This document shows, in pieces, positions 26,525 to 36,142 of a stretch of DNA of 64,000 nt. Under the pieces are notes generated by a model. That model had not been told where the DNA came from, made no database searches, and saw only the letters and a list, made by a program, of their open reading frames with translations. Position 1 is the first letter of the stretch. Every line of letters begins with the position of its first letter. Source of the DNA: Mesorhizobium ciceri WSM4083 (GTDB taxonomy: Bacteria > Pseudomonadota > Alphaproteobacteria > Rhizobiales > Rhizobiaceae). The position numbers and the translations under genes are program-made. The DNA lies in contig NZ_JAFG01000012.1 in NCBI RefSeq assembly GCF_000519305.1, positions 31,768 through 95,767 of the forward strand. The letters run 5' to 3'.

Positions 26525-26905
26525 ATGACTTGTTCCGCTGACAGCCGCTCGATCGACGTCATCGAGATCCTCGCGCGACTGAGGCGACTGTCGGCCGCGG
26601 AGGAGTTCTTTGCGGTGCTTGGCGTCTCGTATGACCCGAAGGTGCTCAATGTCTCGCGTCTGCATATCATGAAGCGGATGGGCCAGTACCTTGCCAATGA
26701 GGATTTGTCCGGCCTGCCCGACCGGGTCATCGCCGCACGCGCGAAAGCCACGCTGAAACGCGCCTACGAGGACTTCGCGATCGCCTCTCCGCTCACACAC
26801 CGGGTTTTCAAGGTGCTCAAAGACCACGATCCGGCCAAAGCTTCGACGCCAGGCCGGGCATTCGTCGCGTTCGATTCCGTGATGAATCGGTTCGAAAGGA
26901 AATGA
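26525..26905 (+). CDS. nifW: nitrogenase-stabilising protein NifW
   Basis: A 126-aa protein beginning MTCSADSRSIDVIE. It has the NifW hallmark segment LSAAEEFFAVLGVSYDP, then NVSRLHIMKRMGQYL and the FKVLKDHDP motif. NifW protects the MoFe protein from oxygen or aids its maturation. The ATG at 26525 is set by GGAG seven bases upstream; an earlier in-frame ATG lacks a ribosome site. It lies after nifV and before the separately promoted fixABCX. Confidence 0.93.
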   Translation: MTCSADSRSIDVIEILARLRRLSAAEEFFAVLGVSYDPKVLNVSRLHIMKRMGQYLANEDLSGLPDRVIAARAKATLKRAYEDFAIASPLTHRVFKVLKDHDPAKASTPGRAFVAFDSVMNRFERK

Positions 26906-26929
26906 TCGCGACACGGGTGCGACACGCGA

Positions 26930-26945
26930 TGTCAAGAAGCTGACA
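26930..26945. promoter_or_regulatory. NifA upstream activator site of fixA
   Basis: TGT-CAAGAAGCTG-ACA is an exact TGT-N10-ACA match, placed about 67 bases upstream of the -24 element. Confidence 0.8.
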
Positions 26946-27010
26946 AAGCCGCGCTTCGTGAAGGCGCCCAGGAGTACCCGACTTCAAGGCATCGTGCAGC
27001 ACGTGACGGT

Positions 27011-27025
27011 TGGCACGAATGATGC
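27011..27025 (+). promoter_or_regulatory. sigma-54 promoter of fixABCX-nifA
   Basis: TGGCACGAATGATGC keeps GG and GC with a ten-base interval. It lies 74 bases before the fixA start. Confidence 0.83.
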
Positions 27026-27098
27026 TCCCACTAGATATCTGCCAACCCCAATCCGGATAGAAGCAACCGTCCGGATCGAAGCTTAGCGAGACCGCCCA

Positions 27099-27950
27099 AT
27101 GCACATCGTAGTCTGCATCAAGCAGGTGCCGGATTCGACACAGATACGTGTCCATCCGGTGACAAACACGATCATGCGCCAAGGTGTGCCGACCGTCATC
27201 AATCCTTACGACCTGTTCGCCCTCGAAGAAGCCCTCAGACTGCGCGACGCCCATGGTGGCGAGGTCACCGTGCTCACCATGGGTCCGCCCATGGCTGAGG
27301 ACTCGCTACGCAAGGCGCTCGGCTACGGCGCCGATCGCGCAGTGCTCTTGACCGACCGCTATTTTGCCGGTTCCGACACGCTGGCGACATCCTTTGCTCT
27401 TTCCCAGGCAATCGCCAAGATTGGCGAGACGTTCGACATGCCGGACATTGTCTTCACGGGCAAGCAGACGATCGACGGCGACACCGCCCAGGTCGGGCCT
27501 GGCATTGCCAAGCGCCTCGATCTTCTGCAACTCACCTATGTCGCGAAAATCGCCGCTATTGATCTTACTTCGCGCGAGATCACGGTCGTGCGCCGTTGCG
27601 AGGGCGGCATGCAGAAGCTGAAGAGCAGGCTGCCTTGCCTCATCACCATGCTCGAAGGCACCAACGAGATGCGACGGGGGTCAATCGAGGACGCCCTGTG
27701 CGGCGCGCGCAGCCAGATCCTGAAGTGGAGTGCAGCCGACGCAGGCATTGAGGACCTCGGCATGTGCGGACTGCGCGGCTCGCCGACAGTCGTCAAGCGC
27801 GTTTTCGCCCCTGCCGTGCGGGCGGAAAAGGCAGCGCAAATCGAGGTCGCCGAGAAGACGCTGCGCGATCTCGCGGACGAGCTGACCGCCGAAATCTTGG
27901 CCCGTCAGCCGGCGCTAGAACGGGAACTCGCCTTCGATGGCGGCGCGTGA
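27099..27950 (+). CDS. fixA: electron transfer flavoprotein beta subunit FixA
   Basis: A 283-aa ETF-beta homologue (MHIVVCIKQVPDSTQI; VTVLTMGPPMAEDSLRKAL; TGKQTIDGDTAQVGPG). With FixB it forms a bifurcating flavoprotein that, together with FixC and FixX, moves NADH electrons to ferredoxin for nitrogenase. It is the first gene of fixABCX-nifA, behind its own NifA/sigma-54 promoter. Confidence 0.96.
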   Translation: MHIVVCIKQVPDSTQIRVHPVTNTIMRQGVPTVINPYDLFALEEALRLRDAHGGEVTVLTMGPPMAEDSLRKALGYGADRAVLLTDRYFAGSDTLATSFALSQAIAKIGETFDMPDIVFTGKQTIDGDTAQVGPGIAKRLDLLQLTYVAKIAAIDLTSREITVVRRCEGGMQKLKSRLPCLITMLEGTNEMRRGSIEDALCGARSQILKWSAADAGIEDLGMCGLRGSPTVVKRVFAPAVRAEKAAQIEVAEKTLRDLADELTAEILARQPALERELAFDGGA

Positions 27951-27966
27951 CGGCAAGGAGCAGACT

Positions 27967-29076
27967 ATGTCGAGCGCAAAAAAGCAAACCCCTCGCCCTG
28001 CCGCCGGCCGTGCCGGCGTGAAGAAGGAACTATCCAAGCGTTTCAAGGACTATCGACATGTTTGGGTGTTCATCGAGCTCGAGCGTGGCAAGGTTCATCC
28101 AGTATCCCTCGAACTGCTCGGCGAAGGCCGCAAGCTAGCCGACAAGCTCGGCGTCCAGCTTGCGGGCGCCGTGCTCGGCCCCGCGGGAGAAGCCACGAAC
28201 TCCGCAATTGCCGAGGCTTTCGCCTATGGCGTCGACCTTGTCTACATGGTCGGGGCACTGCTGCTTACCGATTATCGCAACGAGCCCTTCACCAGGGCGA
28301 TGACGGATCTGGTCAATACTTACAAACCAGAGATCCTGCTTCTGGGTGCCACCACGCTCGGCAGGGATCTCGCAGGCTCGGTGGCGACGACCTTGCGCAC
28401 AGGGCTCACGGCCGACTGCACCGAGCTCGACGTGGATTCCGACGGCTCTCTCGCCGCGACTCGTCCGACTTTCGGCGGTTCCTTGTTGTGCACGATCTAC
28501 ACGCTCAACTACCGGCCGCAGATGGCGACAGTGCGACCGAGGGTCATGTCCATGCCGCAGCGGGCGGACAAGCCGGTCGGGCGCGTCATCCAGCACAAGC
28601 TGTCGTTAGCCGAGGACGACATCGTCACCAAAGTGCTCGGGTTTCTGCCCGATAGCCAGTCGGTACAGGCAAATCTCGCCTATGCCGACATCGTCGTCGC
28701 AGGTGGCCTCGGCCTCGGCGGGGCGGAGAACCTGCAGCTCGTGAAGAGTCTCGCGCGAGCGATCGGCGCCGAACATGGCTGTTCGCGCCCGCTGGTCCAG
28801 AAGGGTTGGATGCCAGCTGATCGACAGATCGGTCAAACTGGCAAGACCATCCGGCCGAAGCTTTACATAGCTGCCGGGATCTCCGGCGCCATTCAGCACC
28901 GGGTCGGCGTCGAGGGAGCCGATCTCATCGTGGCCATCAACACGGATCCGAATGCGCCGATTTTCGACTTCGCTCACGTGGGTATCGTCATCGATGCAAT
29001 CCGCTTCCTGCCCGCACTGACGGAAGCCTTCACCCGGCGGCTGTCGCCGCACAGTCGTGACAAGCTTGCAAGCTAG
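27967..29076 (+). CDS. fixB: electron transfer flavoprotein alpha subunit FixB
   Basis: A 369-aa ETF-alpha homologue. The N-terminal half has VWVFIELERGKVHPVSLELL; the C-terminal FAD-binding half has GGLGLGGAENLQLVK, YIAAGISGAIQHRVG and INTDPNAPIFDFA. The ATG at 27967 is chosen for AAGGAG seven bases upstream. An earlier in-frame ATG at 27937 would overlap fixA. It pairs with FixA. Confidence 0.95.
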   Translation: MSSAKKQTPRPAAGRAGVKKELSKRFKDYRHVWVFIELERGKVHPVSLELLGEGRKLADKLGVQLAGAVLGPAGEATNSAIAEAFAYGVDLVYMVGALLLTDYRNEPFTRAMTDLVNTYKPEILLLGATTLGRDLAGSVATTLRTGLTADCTELDVDSDGSLAATRPTFGGSLLCTIYTLNYRPQMATVRPRVMSMPQRADKPVGRVIQHKLSLAEDDIVTKVLGFLPDSQSVQANLAYADIVVAGGLGLGGAENLQLVKSLARAIGAEHGCSRPLVQKGWMPADRQIGQTGKTIRPKLYIAAGISGAIQHRVGVEGADLIVAINTDPNAPIFDFAHVGIVIDAIRFLPALTEAFTRRLSPHSRDKLAS

Positions 29077-29086
29077 GGGGCCGGGG

Positions 29087-30394
29087 ATGATCGAGGAAGA
29101 ATTCGACGCAATCGTTATCGGGGCGGGCATGTCCGGGAATGCAGCTGCCTACATCATGGCAAGCCAGGGCCTGAGGGTCCTGCAGTTGGAGCGCGGCGAA
29201 TATCCGGGCTCCAAGAACGTCCAGGGTGCCATCATGTACGCGAACATGCTGGAAAAGATCATCCCGGATTTTCGGGATGATGCGCCCCTTGAGCGACATG
29301 TGATCGAACAGCGGCTCTGGGTGATGGACGACAGCTCGCACACCGGAGTCCATTATCGGTCGGACGACTTCAACGAGGCAAAGCCCAACCGTTACACCAT
29401 CATCCGTGCCCAGTTCGACAAATGGTTTTCTCGCAAGGTGCGCGAGGCCGGCGCGACGGTTCTGTGCGAAACGACCGTGACGGAGCTTGTCCGCGATGGC
29501 AGGGGCAAGGTAATCGGCGTCCGCACAGATCGGGCCGGCGGAGCGATCTACGCGGGCGTGACCGTTCTTGCAGAAGGCGTCTCCGGGCTGCTTGGCACGC
29601 GGGGCGGCCTGCGCCAGATGCTGAAGCCGGAGGCAGTGGCGCTCGCCGTCAAGGAAATGCACTTCCTGCCCGAAGAGGTGATTGAGCAGCGGTTCAGCCT
29701 TAAGGGCGGTGAAGGCTGTGTCATCGAGGCGGTGGGCACGATATCCCACAGCATGGCAGGCCTTGGCTTCCTCTACACCAACAAGGAATCCATCTCACTG
29801 GGAATAGGTTGCCTCGTTTCCGACTTCGCCGCGATGAGAGAGAGCCCTTACGCCCTCCTCGACGCATTCAAAAGCCATCCTTCGATCCGGCCGCTTATCG
29901 CCGGCTCGGAGGTGAAGGAATATGCCGCGCATCTCATTCCCGAAGGTGGGTACAAGTCCATTCCGCAGCTCTTTGGAGATGGATGGGTGGTGGTCGGCGA
30001 CGCCGCGCAATTGAACAACGCCGTTCATCGCGAGGGATCGAACCTTGCTATGACCTCCGGCCGCATCGCGGCTGAGGCCATCGTCGAGGTCAAGAACCGA
30101 AACGCTCCCATGACCAAACGAAACCTCTCCCTCTACAAGACCTTGTTGGATAAATCCTTCGTAGTCAAAGACCTGCGGAAATACAAAGACATGCCGGCCT
30201 TGCTCCACACCAATGCCTGCAATTTCTTCACAACCTATCCGCGGTTGATGTCGCAAGCGGCGCAGAACTTCATGCGCGTCGACGGCACGCCAAAGATCGA
30301 GAAGGAAAAGGCGACCACGGCAGCCTTCATCAAGGCGCGCTCGCGCTTGGGGCTGGTCAGCGACGCGGTCCGCCTGGCATTGGCATGGCGGTGA
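29087..30394 (+). CDS. fixC: FixC flavoprotein (ETF-quinone oxidoreductase type)
   Basis: A 435-aa protein with an FAD dinucleotide fold (FDAIVIGAGMSGNAAAYIM), GGYKSIPQLFGDGWVVVGDAA and a membrane-facing quinone-binding region as in ETF:ubiquinone oxidoreductases. It gives FixABCX its quinone branch. The ATG at 29087, just after AGGGGG, is preferred over a GTG at 29057. Confidence 0.95.
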   Translation: MIEEEFDAIVIGAGMSGNAAAYIMASQGLRVLQLERGEYPGSKNVQGAIMYANMLEKIIPDFRDDAPLERHVIEQRLWVMDDSSHTGVHYRSDDFNEAKPNRYTIIRAQFDKWFSRKVREAGATVLCETTVTELVRDGRGKVIGVRTDRAGGAIYAGVTVLAEGVSGLLGTRGGLRQMLKPEAVALAVKEMHFLPEEVIEQRFSLKGGEGCVIEAVGTISHSMAGLGFLYTNKESISLGIGCLVSDFAAMRESPYALLDAFKSHPSIRPLIAGSEVKEYAAHLIPEGGYKSIPQLFGDGWVVVGDAAQLNNAVHREGSNLAMTSGRIAAEAIVEVKNRNAPMTKRNLSLYKTLLDKSFVVKDLRKYKDMPALLHTNACNFFTTYPRLMSQAAQNFMRVDGTPKIEKEKATTAAFIKARSRLGLVSDAVRLALAWR

Positions 30395-30405
30395 GAGGCT
30401 GACGA

Positions 30406-30705
30406 ATGACGAAGCCAGTGACGAAGTTGCGTGTTGAAGACAAGCTTTACCAGAACCGCTATCTGGTGGACTCCGGCCGACCGCATATCAAAGTGCGACC
30501 GCACGAGCGGCCAAGCGCGAACCTGCTTGCGTTGATCCACGTCTGTCCAGCGAAATGCTATGAGTTGAATGACAAGGGTCAAGTGGAGATCACCCCAGAC
30601 GGCTGCATGGAGTGCGGAACCTGCCGCGTATTGTGCGAGGCCAGTGGCGAGATCGAGTGGAACTATCCGCGCGGCGGCTTCGGCGTGCTCTTCAAGTTTG
30701 GATAA
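30406..30705 (+). CDS. fixX: ferredoxin-like protein FixX
   Basis: A 99-aa ferredoxin with cysteine groups HVCPAKCY and GCMECGTCRVLCE, the FixX pattern. It accepts electrons from FixC and stays bound to the complex. It begins 12 bases after fixC. Confidence 0.95.
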   Translation: MTKPVTKLRVEDKLYQNRYLVDSGRPHIKVRPHERPSANLLALIHVCPAKCYELNDKGQVEITPDGCMECGTCRVLCEASGEIEWNYPRGGFGVLFKFG

Positions 30706-30875
30706 TCGGCGCTCGCACGTCGCAACGGCGTGGACCGCGACGCCTAAACCTCCAGCGCAACCCCGTCCAATCGTACCCCGGGCTGAAGAGAAGCTGATGA
30801 ACACGTTCTTCGAGATTCAATATGAAGCGGACGCTTGGGAGGACCACCCTGGACGACAACCCATGAGGCATTTCC

Positions 30876-32645
30876 ATGGCTCATACAGAGCGAGGCCCGG
30901 CCAATGACGTAGGATCTCGGGAGACCTACCCTGAACCGCTCGTCGAGATCCTGTCCCAAGGTAATATGTCAGCTCGGGGCATTTACGAATTATCGAAGGT
31001 ACTGACCGCTCCCACTCAGTTGGAAGTCAAACTCGCCAACGTCGTGAATATTCTCCCGTCGTTTCTGGAAATGCGTGACGGGGCAGTCGTTGTCCTGGAC
31101 GCTGAAGGCGAGCCGGAGATAGCCGCAAGTGCCCGCAACACCTATACGCCTCAATCAGGCTCTCGCCGCCTCATACCAAAGGCCGTTTTAGACCATATCG
31201 TCGCTCGGGGATCGCCGCTCGTTATACCTGACGTCAGCAAGTCCCAACCATTTCAGGCGGATCTTTCCTCGTCTTCGAGCGCGGGTAGGATCCCGGTTGC
31301 CTTTATCGGCATCCCGATAAAGGTGGAGCAGAAGATCCTTGGGGCTTTGTCGATCGACCGCATCATTGACAGCGTGATCAGTTTGAAGTTCGACGAGGAC
31401 GTACGCTTCCTGACAATGGTCGCCAACCTTGTTGGCCGAACTGTCTGTCTCCATCGCATCCTTAGTACAGAGCGTCAGCCCCGTACCGCTGCGCAACGGG
31501 GACCTGAACATTCGGCCGACGAGGAGGCGACGGACTGCGCCCAGCATGCGCCTGTTAAAATCGACGGGATCATAGGGGAAAGTCCCGCACTCAAACAGGT
31601 ACTCGAAACCGTCTCGGTCGTAGCGAAGACAAACTCCACCGTGCTTTTGCGGGGCGAAAGCGGCACCGGCAAGGAATTCTTTGCGCAAGCAATCCATAAG
31701 CTCTCGCGCCGCAGAAATAGATCCTTTGTCAAGTTGAACTGTGCCGCACTGTCCGAGAGCGTCCTGGAATCGGAGCTGTTTGGGCATGAAAAGGGCGCCT
31801 TCACGGGGGCCATCTCCCAGCGCGCCGGCCGTTTTGAATTGGCAAATGGCGGAACGCTGCTGCTCGATGAAATCGGCGAGATTTCGCCTGCCTTTCAAGC
31901 CAAGCTGTTGCGCGTCTTGCAGGAAGGCGAGCTGGAACGAGTTGGCGGCACAAAGACACTACAGGTGGACGTCCGTCTCATCTGCGCGACCAACAAAGAC
32001 CTCGAGGCGGCGGTCGTGAATGGGGTGTTCAGGGCCGACCTTTACTACCGTATCAACGTGGTCCCAATCGTCCTGCCTCCCCTAAGAGAGCGGGCCGGCG
32101 ATATCCCGCGCCTAGCGAACGCGTTCCTCGACCGATTCAACAGGGAGAACCGTAGGGAGCTCGCCTTTGCACCGTCGGCGCTTCAGCTGATCTCGCAATG
32201 CTACTTCCCAGGAAACGTCCGTGAGCTGGAAAACTGCGTGCAAAGGACGGCTACACTTGCGCGTTCCAGAACGATCTCCCCATCGGATTTCGCCTGCACG
32301 AACAATCAATGCCTTTCTTGGCTTCTGTGGAAAAGAGCCGACCATGCGCACGGCGCCAATGGCATCGAGGGCTGCGCTGCGGGGAACATGGCGCCCGCTG
32401 GATCGCGGCCGTGGGCTGGGCGGGTCGGCGGTTTGGACGACAACGTCTCGCCTCTCGCGGTCGGCGATTCTGGCGATCCGGCCTGTCCTGCAATGGGCCC
32501 GCGTGTCACCGAACGCGCCCGGCTGGTCGACGCCATGGAGAAGGCCGGCTGGGTTCAGGCCAAGGCGGCTCGCATCCTGAGCCTCACGCCGCGACAAGTC
32601 GGCTACGCTCTGCGCCGGCATGGTATAGAGGTCAGGAAATTTTAG
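30876..32645 (+). CDS. nifA: NifA, sigma-54-dependent activator (fix-linked copy)
   Basis: A 589-aa protein with an N-terminal GAF domain (about 30-195), a sigma-54 AAA+ domain (about 220-455) with Walker A GESGTGKE, an intact GAFTGA loop and Walker B LLDEIGEI, and a C-terminal Fis-type HTH (WVQAKAARILSLTPRQVGYAL). The oxygen-sensing cysteines keep the rhizobial spacing C-X11-C-X19-C-X4-C, ending ACTNNQC. It activates nif and fix promoters through TGT-N10-ACA sites when oxygen is low. Lying directly behind fixX, it should autoregulate through the fixA promoter. Confidence 0.95.
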   Translation: MAHTERGPANDVGSRETYPEPLVEILSQGNMSARGIYELSKVLTAPTQLEVKLANVVNILPSFLEMRDGAVVVLDAEGEPEIAASARNTYTPQSGSRRLIPKAVLDHIVARGSPLVIPDVSKSQPFQADLSSSSSAGRIPVAFIGIPIKVEQKILGALSIDRIIDSVISLKFDEDVRFLTMVANLVGRTVCLHRILSTERQPRTAAQRGPEHSADEEATDCAQHAPVKIDGIIGESPALKQVLETVSVVAKTNSTVLLRGESGTGKEFFAQAIHKLSRRRNRSFVKLNCAALSESVLESELFGHEKGAFTGAISQRAGRFELANGGTLLLDEIGEISPAFQAKLLRVLQEGELERVGGTKTLQVDVRLICATNKDLEAAVVNGVFRADLYYRINVVPIVLPPLRERAGDIPRLANAFLDRFNRENRRELAFAPSALQLISQCYFPGNVRELENCVQRTATLARSRTISPSDFACTNNQCLSWLLWKRADHAHGANGIEGCAAGNMAPAGSRPWAGRVGGLDDNVSPLAVGDSGDPACPAMGPRVTERARLVDAMEKAGWVQAKAARILSLTPRQVGYALRRHGIEVRKF

Positions 32646-33323
32646 CCATCGTAATGACATCAAACGTCGGGCCAGGAGTAGTCTTCCTGACATTCTGGGC
32701 AGCCAAGGCGCGGAATCCTTCCCCACGCGACGATTTTGGATGACCCGACCGACGAGCCGTCAAAATTTTCCGCTTATGATTTCAAAAGGAAATTTGCGCG
32801 ATTCGAATTGCTCGGCTTCGACAACGATCGCCAACAATCGGTCAATTTTTCACGTCGGCTATCGCACGGCGCATTCTGCGCCAGAACGAAAAGACCGTCA
32901 GCACCCATAGCACAGGGCGTTCACGCTGGCCATGTTTGCGCCCTCCTGATATCACACGAACCTGGCCTATTGAGGTTGAAGGAAGGCGACTGATAATAGG
33001 GACACTTGCTGCGGCGGTGTGGAAGGACACACGGCCAGCAAAGGCCCGAGATGGTGACGAGAAGGCAGCGGCGTAACGGCTCGGTGCGCTAAGCCCATCC
33101 ACTAGCCGGTTTCGAGTCCGGCCCGCAGTCAGTCAGGCAATTCGTCGGCTCACGATTGAATCCCAGAGCAGGCTCTTGGCGGTCTTGGCGCTAGGAACAA
33201 TCTCTTGACTAACAGCTCTCGCTAGTAAAGACTACGTTCTTAGTAAAGCAACAGGGGAACGTGAGCGTTCCTTGCGCCCGGCCGTTGGAACGACGTTGTC
33301 CACGGATTTGAGCCCGCCAAAAC
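32646..33323. other. intergenic stretch after nifA
   Basis: No gene is recognised. It marks the left edge of about 3.3 kb of non-symbiotic DNA that separates nifA from nifB, genes that usually adjoin in rhizobia. No insertion-sequence ends were seen. Confidence 0.5.
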
Positions 33324-34499
33324 ATGCCGAAGCGCACAACAGGCCGATACGAAAGCGTGACCGCAGGCGGCGAAAAAGTCAACGCCTTCGTTCCCTTCGA
33401 TCTTCCGCCCGCGCGGCCGGTGCTCGTCATCGACGCCAAACTCGAACGTCGCCTTGGGCAAGCCGAGCAGGCGCTTGTCCGACTCGACCTGGCGGGCGAG
33501 ATGGTGCCTTCGCTCGACTGGTTCATCTACGCCTTCGTGCGCAAGGAGGCGGTGATCTCGTCTCAGATCGAGGGCACGCAAGCATCGCTCGTCGACCTTC
33601 TCGCTTTCGAAGCCGAGGAACAGCCCCAGCCCAACGCCGATGTCGAGGAGGTGACAAATTACCTCGACGCGCTTGCTTACGCGCGCGGCCAGCTCGCGTC
33701 GAAACGTGGTCTGCCGCTTTCCCTGCGGCTCTTGAACGAGGCACACAAGCGCTTGATGCGCGGCGTGCGCGGCGGAAGTAAACAACCCGGAGAAATACGC
33801 AGCAGCCAGAACTGGATTGGCGGAAGCCGGCCAGGGAACGCGGCTTATTTTCCGCCGCCCTCCGAGAAACTTCCGCAGCTTCTCAGCGCATTCGAGAAAT
33901 ACATCCATGCCGACGACCGGCTGCCGAAACTCGTGCGGACGGGTCTCTTGCATGCACAGTTCGAAACCATTCATCCCTATCTGGATGGCAATGGGCGGAT
34001 CGGGCGTTTGATGATCGCCCTCCTGCTGGAACATTGGGGACTCTTGGGGGCTCCGCTTCTTTATCTCAGCCTCTTCTTCAAGCGTCACCGCGAGGAATAC
34101 TACCGGCGCCTCAACCTTGTGCGGTTGGAAGGTGACTGGGAGGGCTGGATCGATTTCTTTCTCGATGGCGTCGCCACGATTGCCGACGAAGCGGTCGCGG
34201 CGGCGCGCGAATTGTTCAACCTCATCAGCGCGGATCGCACCCGGCTGCTCGGTGTCGAATCGGTATCCGTTTCAGCTCTTCGATTGTTCGAGCGGCTTCC
34301 ACGGCATCCGATTGTGACCGTCGCATCGGCCATGAAGCTGCTCGAGACAAGCAAGCCGACCGCAACCCGCGCCATCGAAGTGCTGGCTGAGATCCGTATC
34401 CTCGTGGAAACGACGGGAAAGAAGCGCGACCGCAGTTTCGCCTATCGCGCCTATATGGAACGTCTGCGAACCGGAACGGAACTGGACTTCAGCCGGTGA
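33324..34499 (+). CDS. Fic-domain AMP-transferase, self-inhibited (class II)
   Basis: A 391-aa protein with the Fic motif HPYLDGNGRIGR (residues 217-228) and an N-terminal inhibitory helix SSQIEG (residues 79-84) matching (S/T)xxxE(G/N), which places the antitoxin helix in the same chain. The C-terminal part (from about 300) is a winged-helix-like region with SKPTATRAIEVLAE. Class II Fic proteins AMPylate targets such as gyrase, or themselves, once inhibition is relieved. The gene sits in foreign DNA between nifA and nifB, next to decayed plasmid-type genes, and its regulation is unlikely to be NifA-linked. Confidence 0.93.
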   Translation: MPKRTTGRYESVTAGGEKVNAFVPFDLPPARPVLVIDAKLERRLGQAEQALVRLDLAGEMVPSLDWFIYAFVRKEAVISSQIEGTQASLVDLLAFEAEEQPQPNADVEEVTNYLDALAYARGQLASKRGLPLSLRLLNEAHKRLMRGVRGGSKQPGEIRSSQNWIGGSRPGNAAYFPPPSEKLPQLLSAFEKYIHADDRLPKLVRTGLLHAQFETIHPYLDGNGRIGRLMIALLLEHWGLLGAPLLYLSLFFKRHREEYYRRLNLVRLEGDWEGWIDFFLDGVATIADEAVAAARELFNLISADRTRLLGVESVSVSALRLFERLPRHPIVTVASAMKLLETSKPTATRAIEVLAEIRILVETTGKKRDRSFAYRAYMERLRTGTELDFSR

Positions 34500-34514
34500 G
34501 CGGCCGGCGGTGGA

Positions 34515-35262
34515 TCACTCAACCCGATAGCCGAGCGCACGGTATCCAGATCGCCGCTTCGCCGCCATCTGCACCAGAACCGGCACGAGGTCATCGACAT
34601 AGTCGACGACCAGAACCTCTGTTTTACCAGCATGCTGCCGTTGAAGCCGACCGACATATTGGGCCAAGGTGCCCTTCCACGAAATGGGCATCGTCAAGAA
34701 CAGCGCGTCCAATCTTGGGTCATCAAAGCCTTCGCCCATGTACCGCCCTGTAGCAAGGATGAGCCGTTCCTGATCGTCCGCCACTCGCAGGGCGGCGTCT
34801 GACGCCTTGCGTTCGGCTGCCGACATTCCGCCTCGAAGGACGACAAGATTGCGCACGAAGCGCGAAAAGCTGCCTTGCAGATATTCGAGATGATCCCGGC
34901 ATTCGGTGAGCACGACCGGTGACCGCTTCGCCTCCAGCGCTTTCAGCACATCGTCGAAGATCAGGTTATTGCGCAGTTCGTCCCGCGCGATGGCCGCATA
35001 GACCGCTGGCATGGAGGGACGGTCCGATCCCTCCAAGGGCGGCGGCAGCTGAAACTGCGTCGATCGAGTCTTGGCGCGGTGAACAATTCCCCGCCCCGCC
35101 GCTTGGGGCACGCGCATCAACGCGATATCGAACAGGTCCGCATTGCATGAAGATGATCGGATGGTGACCATCTTTGCGAGCCACAGTCGCGGAAAGCCCG
35201 AGGACATAGCGCGCCTTCGCTCGGCGGGCCACGAGCTCGAAACTCGTCGCCGAAAGATGGCC
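34515..35262 (-). pseudogene. truncated DEAD/DEAH-type helicase, frameshifted
   Basis: The minus strand encodes HLSATSFELVARRAKARYV and LGLSATVARKDGHHPIIF, then after a frameshift near 35120 continues to a helicase C-terminal domain (LILATGRYMGEGFDDPRL, GTLAQYVGRLQRQ) and a natural stop. The Walker A and DEAD regions upstream are missing. The sequence resembles the helicase part of large superfamily-2 proteins found in mobile conflict systems. It is converged upon by the Fic gene. Confidence 0.8.
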
Positions 35263-35275
35263 GCGTGTCCTCGGA

Positions 35276-35518
35276 ATGGTTCTCGCGGCCGGCGGACGAG
35301 CGGTACCCTATCCCTGTCGGACCTCTACGCCGCTGTGCGCAGCCGGACCGAGCGCAGCCGCACGCGGACTTCTGGAGAGCGCGTCGATCCGTGTGGAAGC
35401 CAATCGCGATGATGCCGAACGCTTGGTGCTGGTCCTGCCTGGCTCGGATGCACCGGTCATGCCGACCCACTGGAGCTTCGGCCAGCTCGCGGGCCTGGTC
35501 GGCGAGCCGGCCGCCTAG
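35276..35518 (+). pseudogene. fragment of a DUF932-type phage/plasmid protein
   Basis: The plus strand reads SIRVEANRDDAERLVLVLPG and MPTHWSFGQLAGLVG, then a stop. This matches the N-terminal part of DUF932 proteins, which are several hundred residues long and common on plasmids. The rest is absent. Confidence 0.55.
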
Positions 35519-35579
35519 CCTGCTCGACGGTCTGAGCCAGATCGCCGACATCGGCAACGACCCTGTTGGACAGTCGCTC

Positions 35580-35985
35580 GCCAGCACCGAACAGACCAAG
35601 CACGTCCATCTCAAGCGAACAGCCGGATCGTCTCGCCCGCGAGAGCTCAGCCTCAGGCTTTGTCAAACTGATCCAGGCCTCCCACTTTTGGGCTGAAGGA
35701 CCACCACCTGACGATTGTGACAGGGCGCGACGTCGGGCCCAGGATCGGTGGTCAGCATCTTGAAGGTTGTGGGCGGCTTGTTGCCGGGGGCCTCACGCCA
35801 CAGCCCCGCGACAGCGATGAACCGCGAACCGAGCGTGAAGCGATGTCTCGCCTTCGGATATTTCGTGCCCGTGAACTCGAGAACGCGCATGAAGGAACGA
35901 GGCAGCGTTTGCTGTTTCCGAACTGCCGATCTTCGGAACCGAAGTTGAACACCGGGCTGCCTTGGTTGGCGGAAACCCGAACGTC
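35580..35985 (-). pseudogene. decayed SRAP (YedK/HMCES-like) gene
   Basis: In shifting frames the minus strand gives CLVPSCAF, EFTGTKYPKARHRFTLG, AVAGLWRE, MLTTDPGPDVAPCHNRQVVVL and LTKPEAELSR. These are consecutive parts of an SOS-response-associated peptidase, which crosslinks abasic sites in single-stranded DNA. At least two frameshifts separate them and the N-terminal catalytic Cys2 region is gone. Confidence 0.78.
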
Positions 35986-36010
35986 ATCGATGCCCGCCCG
36001 ATTGTTCCGG

Positions 36011-36026
36011 TGTCGGAAGCCCGACA
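36011..36026. promoter_or_regulatory. NifA upstream activator site of nifB
   Basis: TGT-CGGAAGCCCG-ACA is an exact TGT-N10-ACA match, 62 bases upstream of the -24 element. Confidence 0.82.
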
Positions 36027-36087
36027 GAAAACTGTGTCGGAGCAAACGAAACGAATAGCCCGTTCGCGACAAAACCGACGATTTGAG

Positions 36088-36102
36088 TGGCATAGCTCTT
36101 GC
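36088..36102 (+). promoter_or_regulatory. sigma-54 promoter of nifB operon
   Basis: TGGCATAGCTCTTGC has the required ten-base GG to GC interval and a consensus TTGC -12. The nifB start is 40 bases downstream. Confidence 0.88.
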
Positions 36103-36142
36103 GCTTCGAATTGCGACGTTCACCCCGCGACGGAGCCGTTCA

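Noticed and set aside
34966..35232. Separate helicase-like gene
   Set aside because: It is the frameshifted upstream part of the helicase remnant at 34515-35262, not an independent gene.
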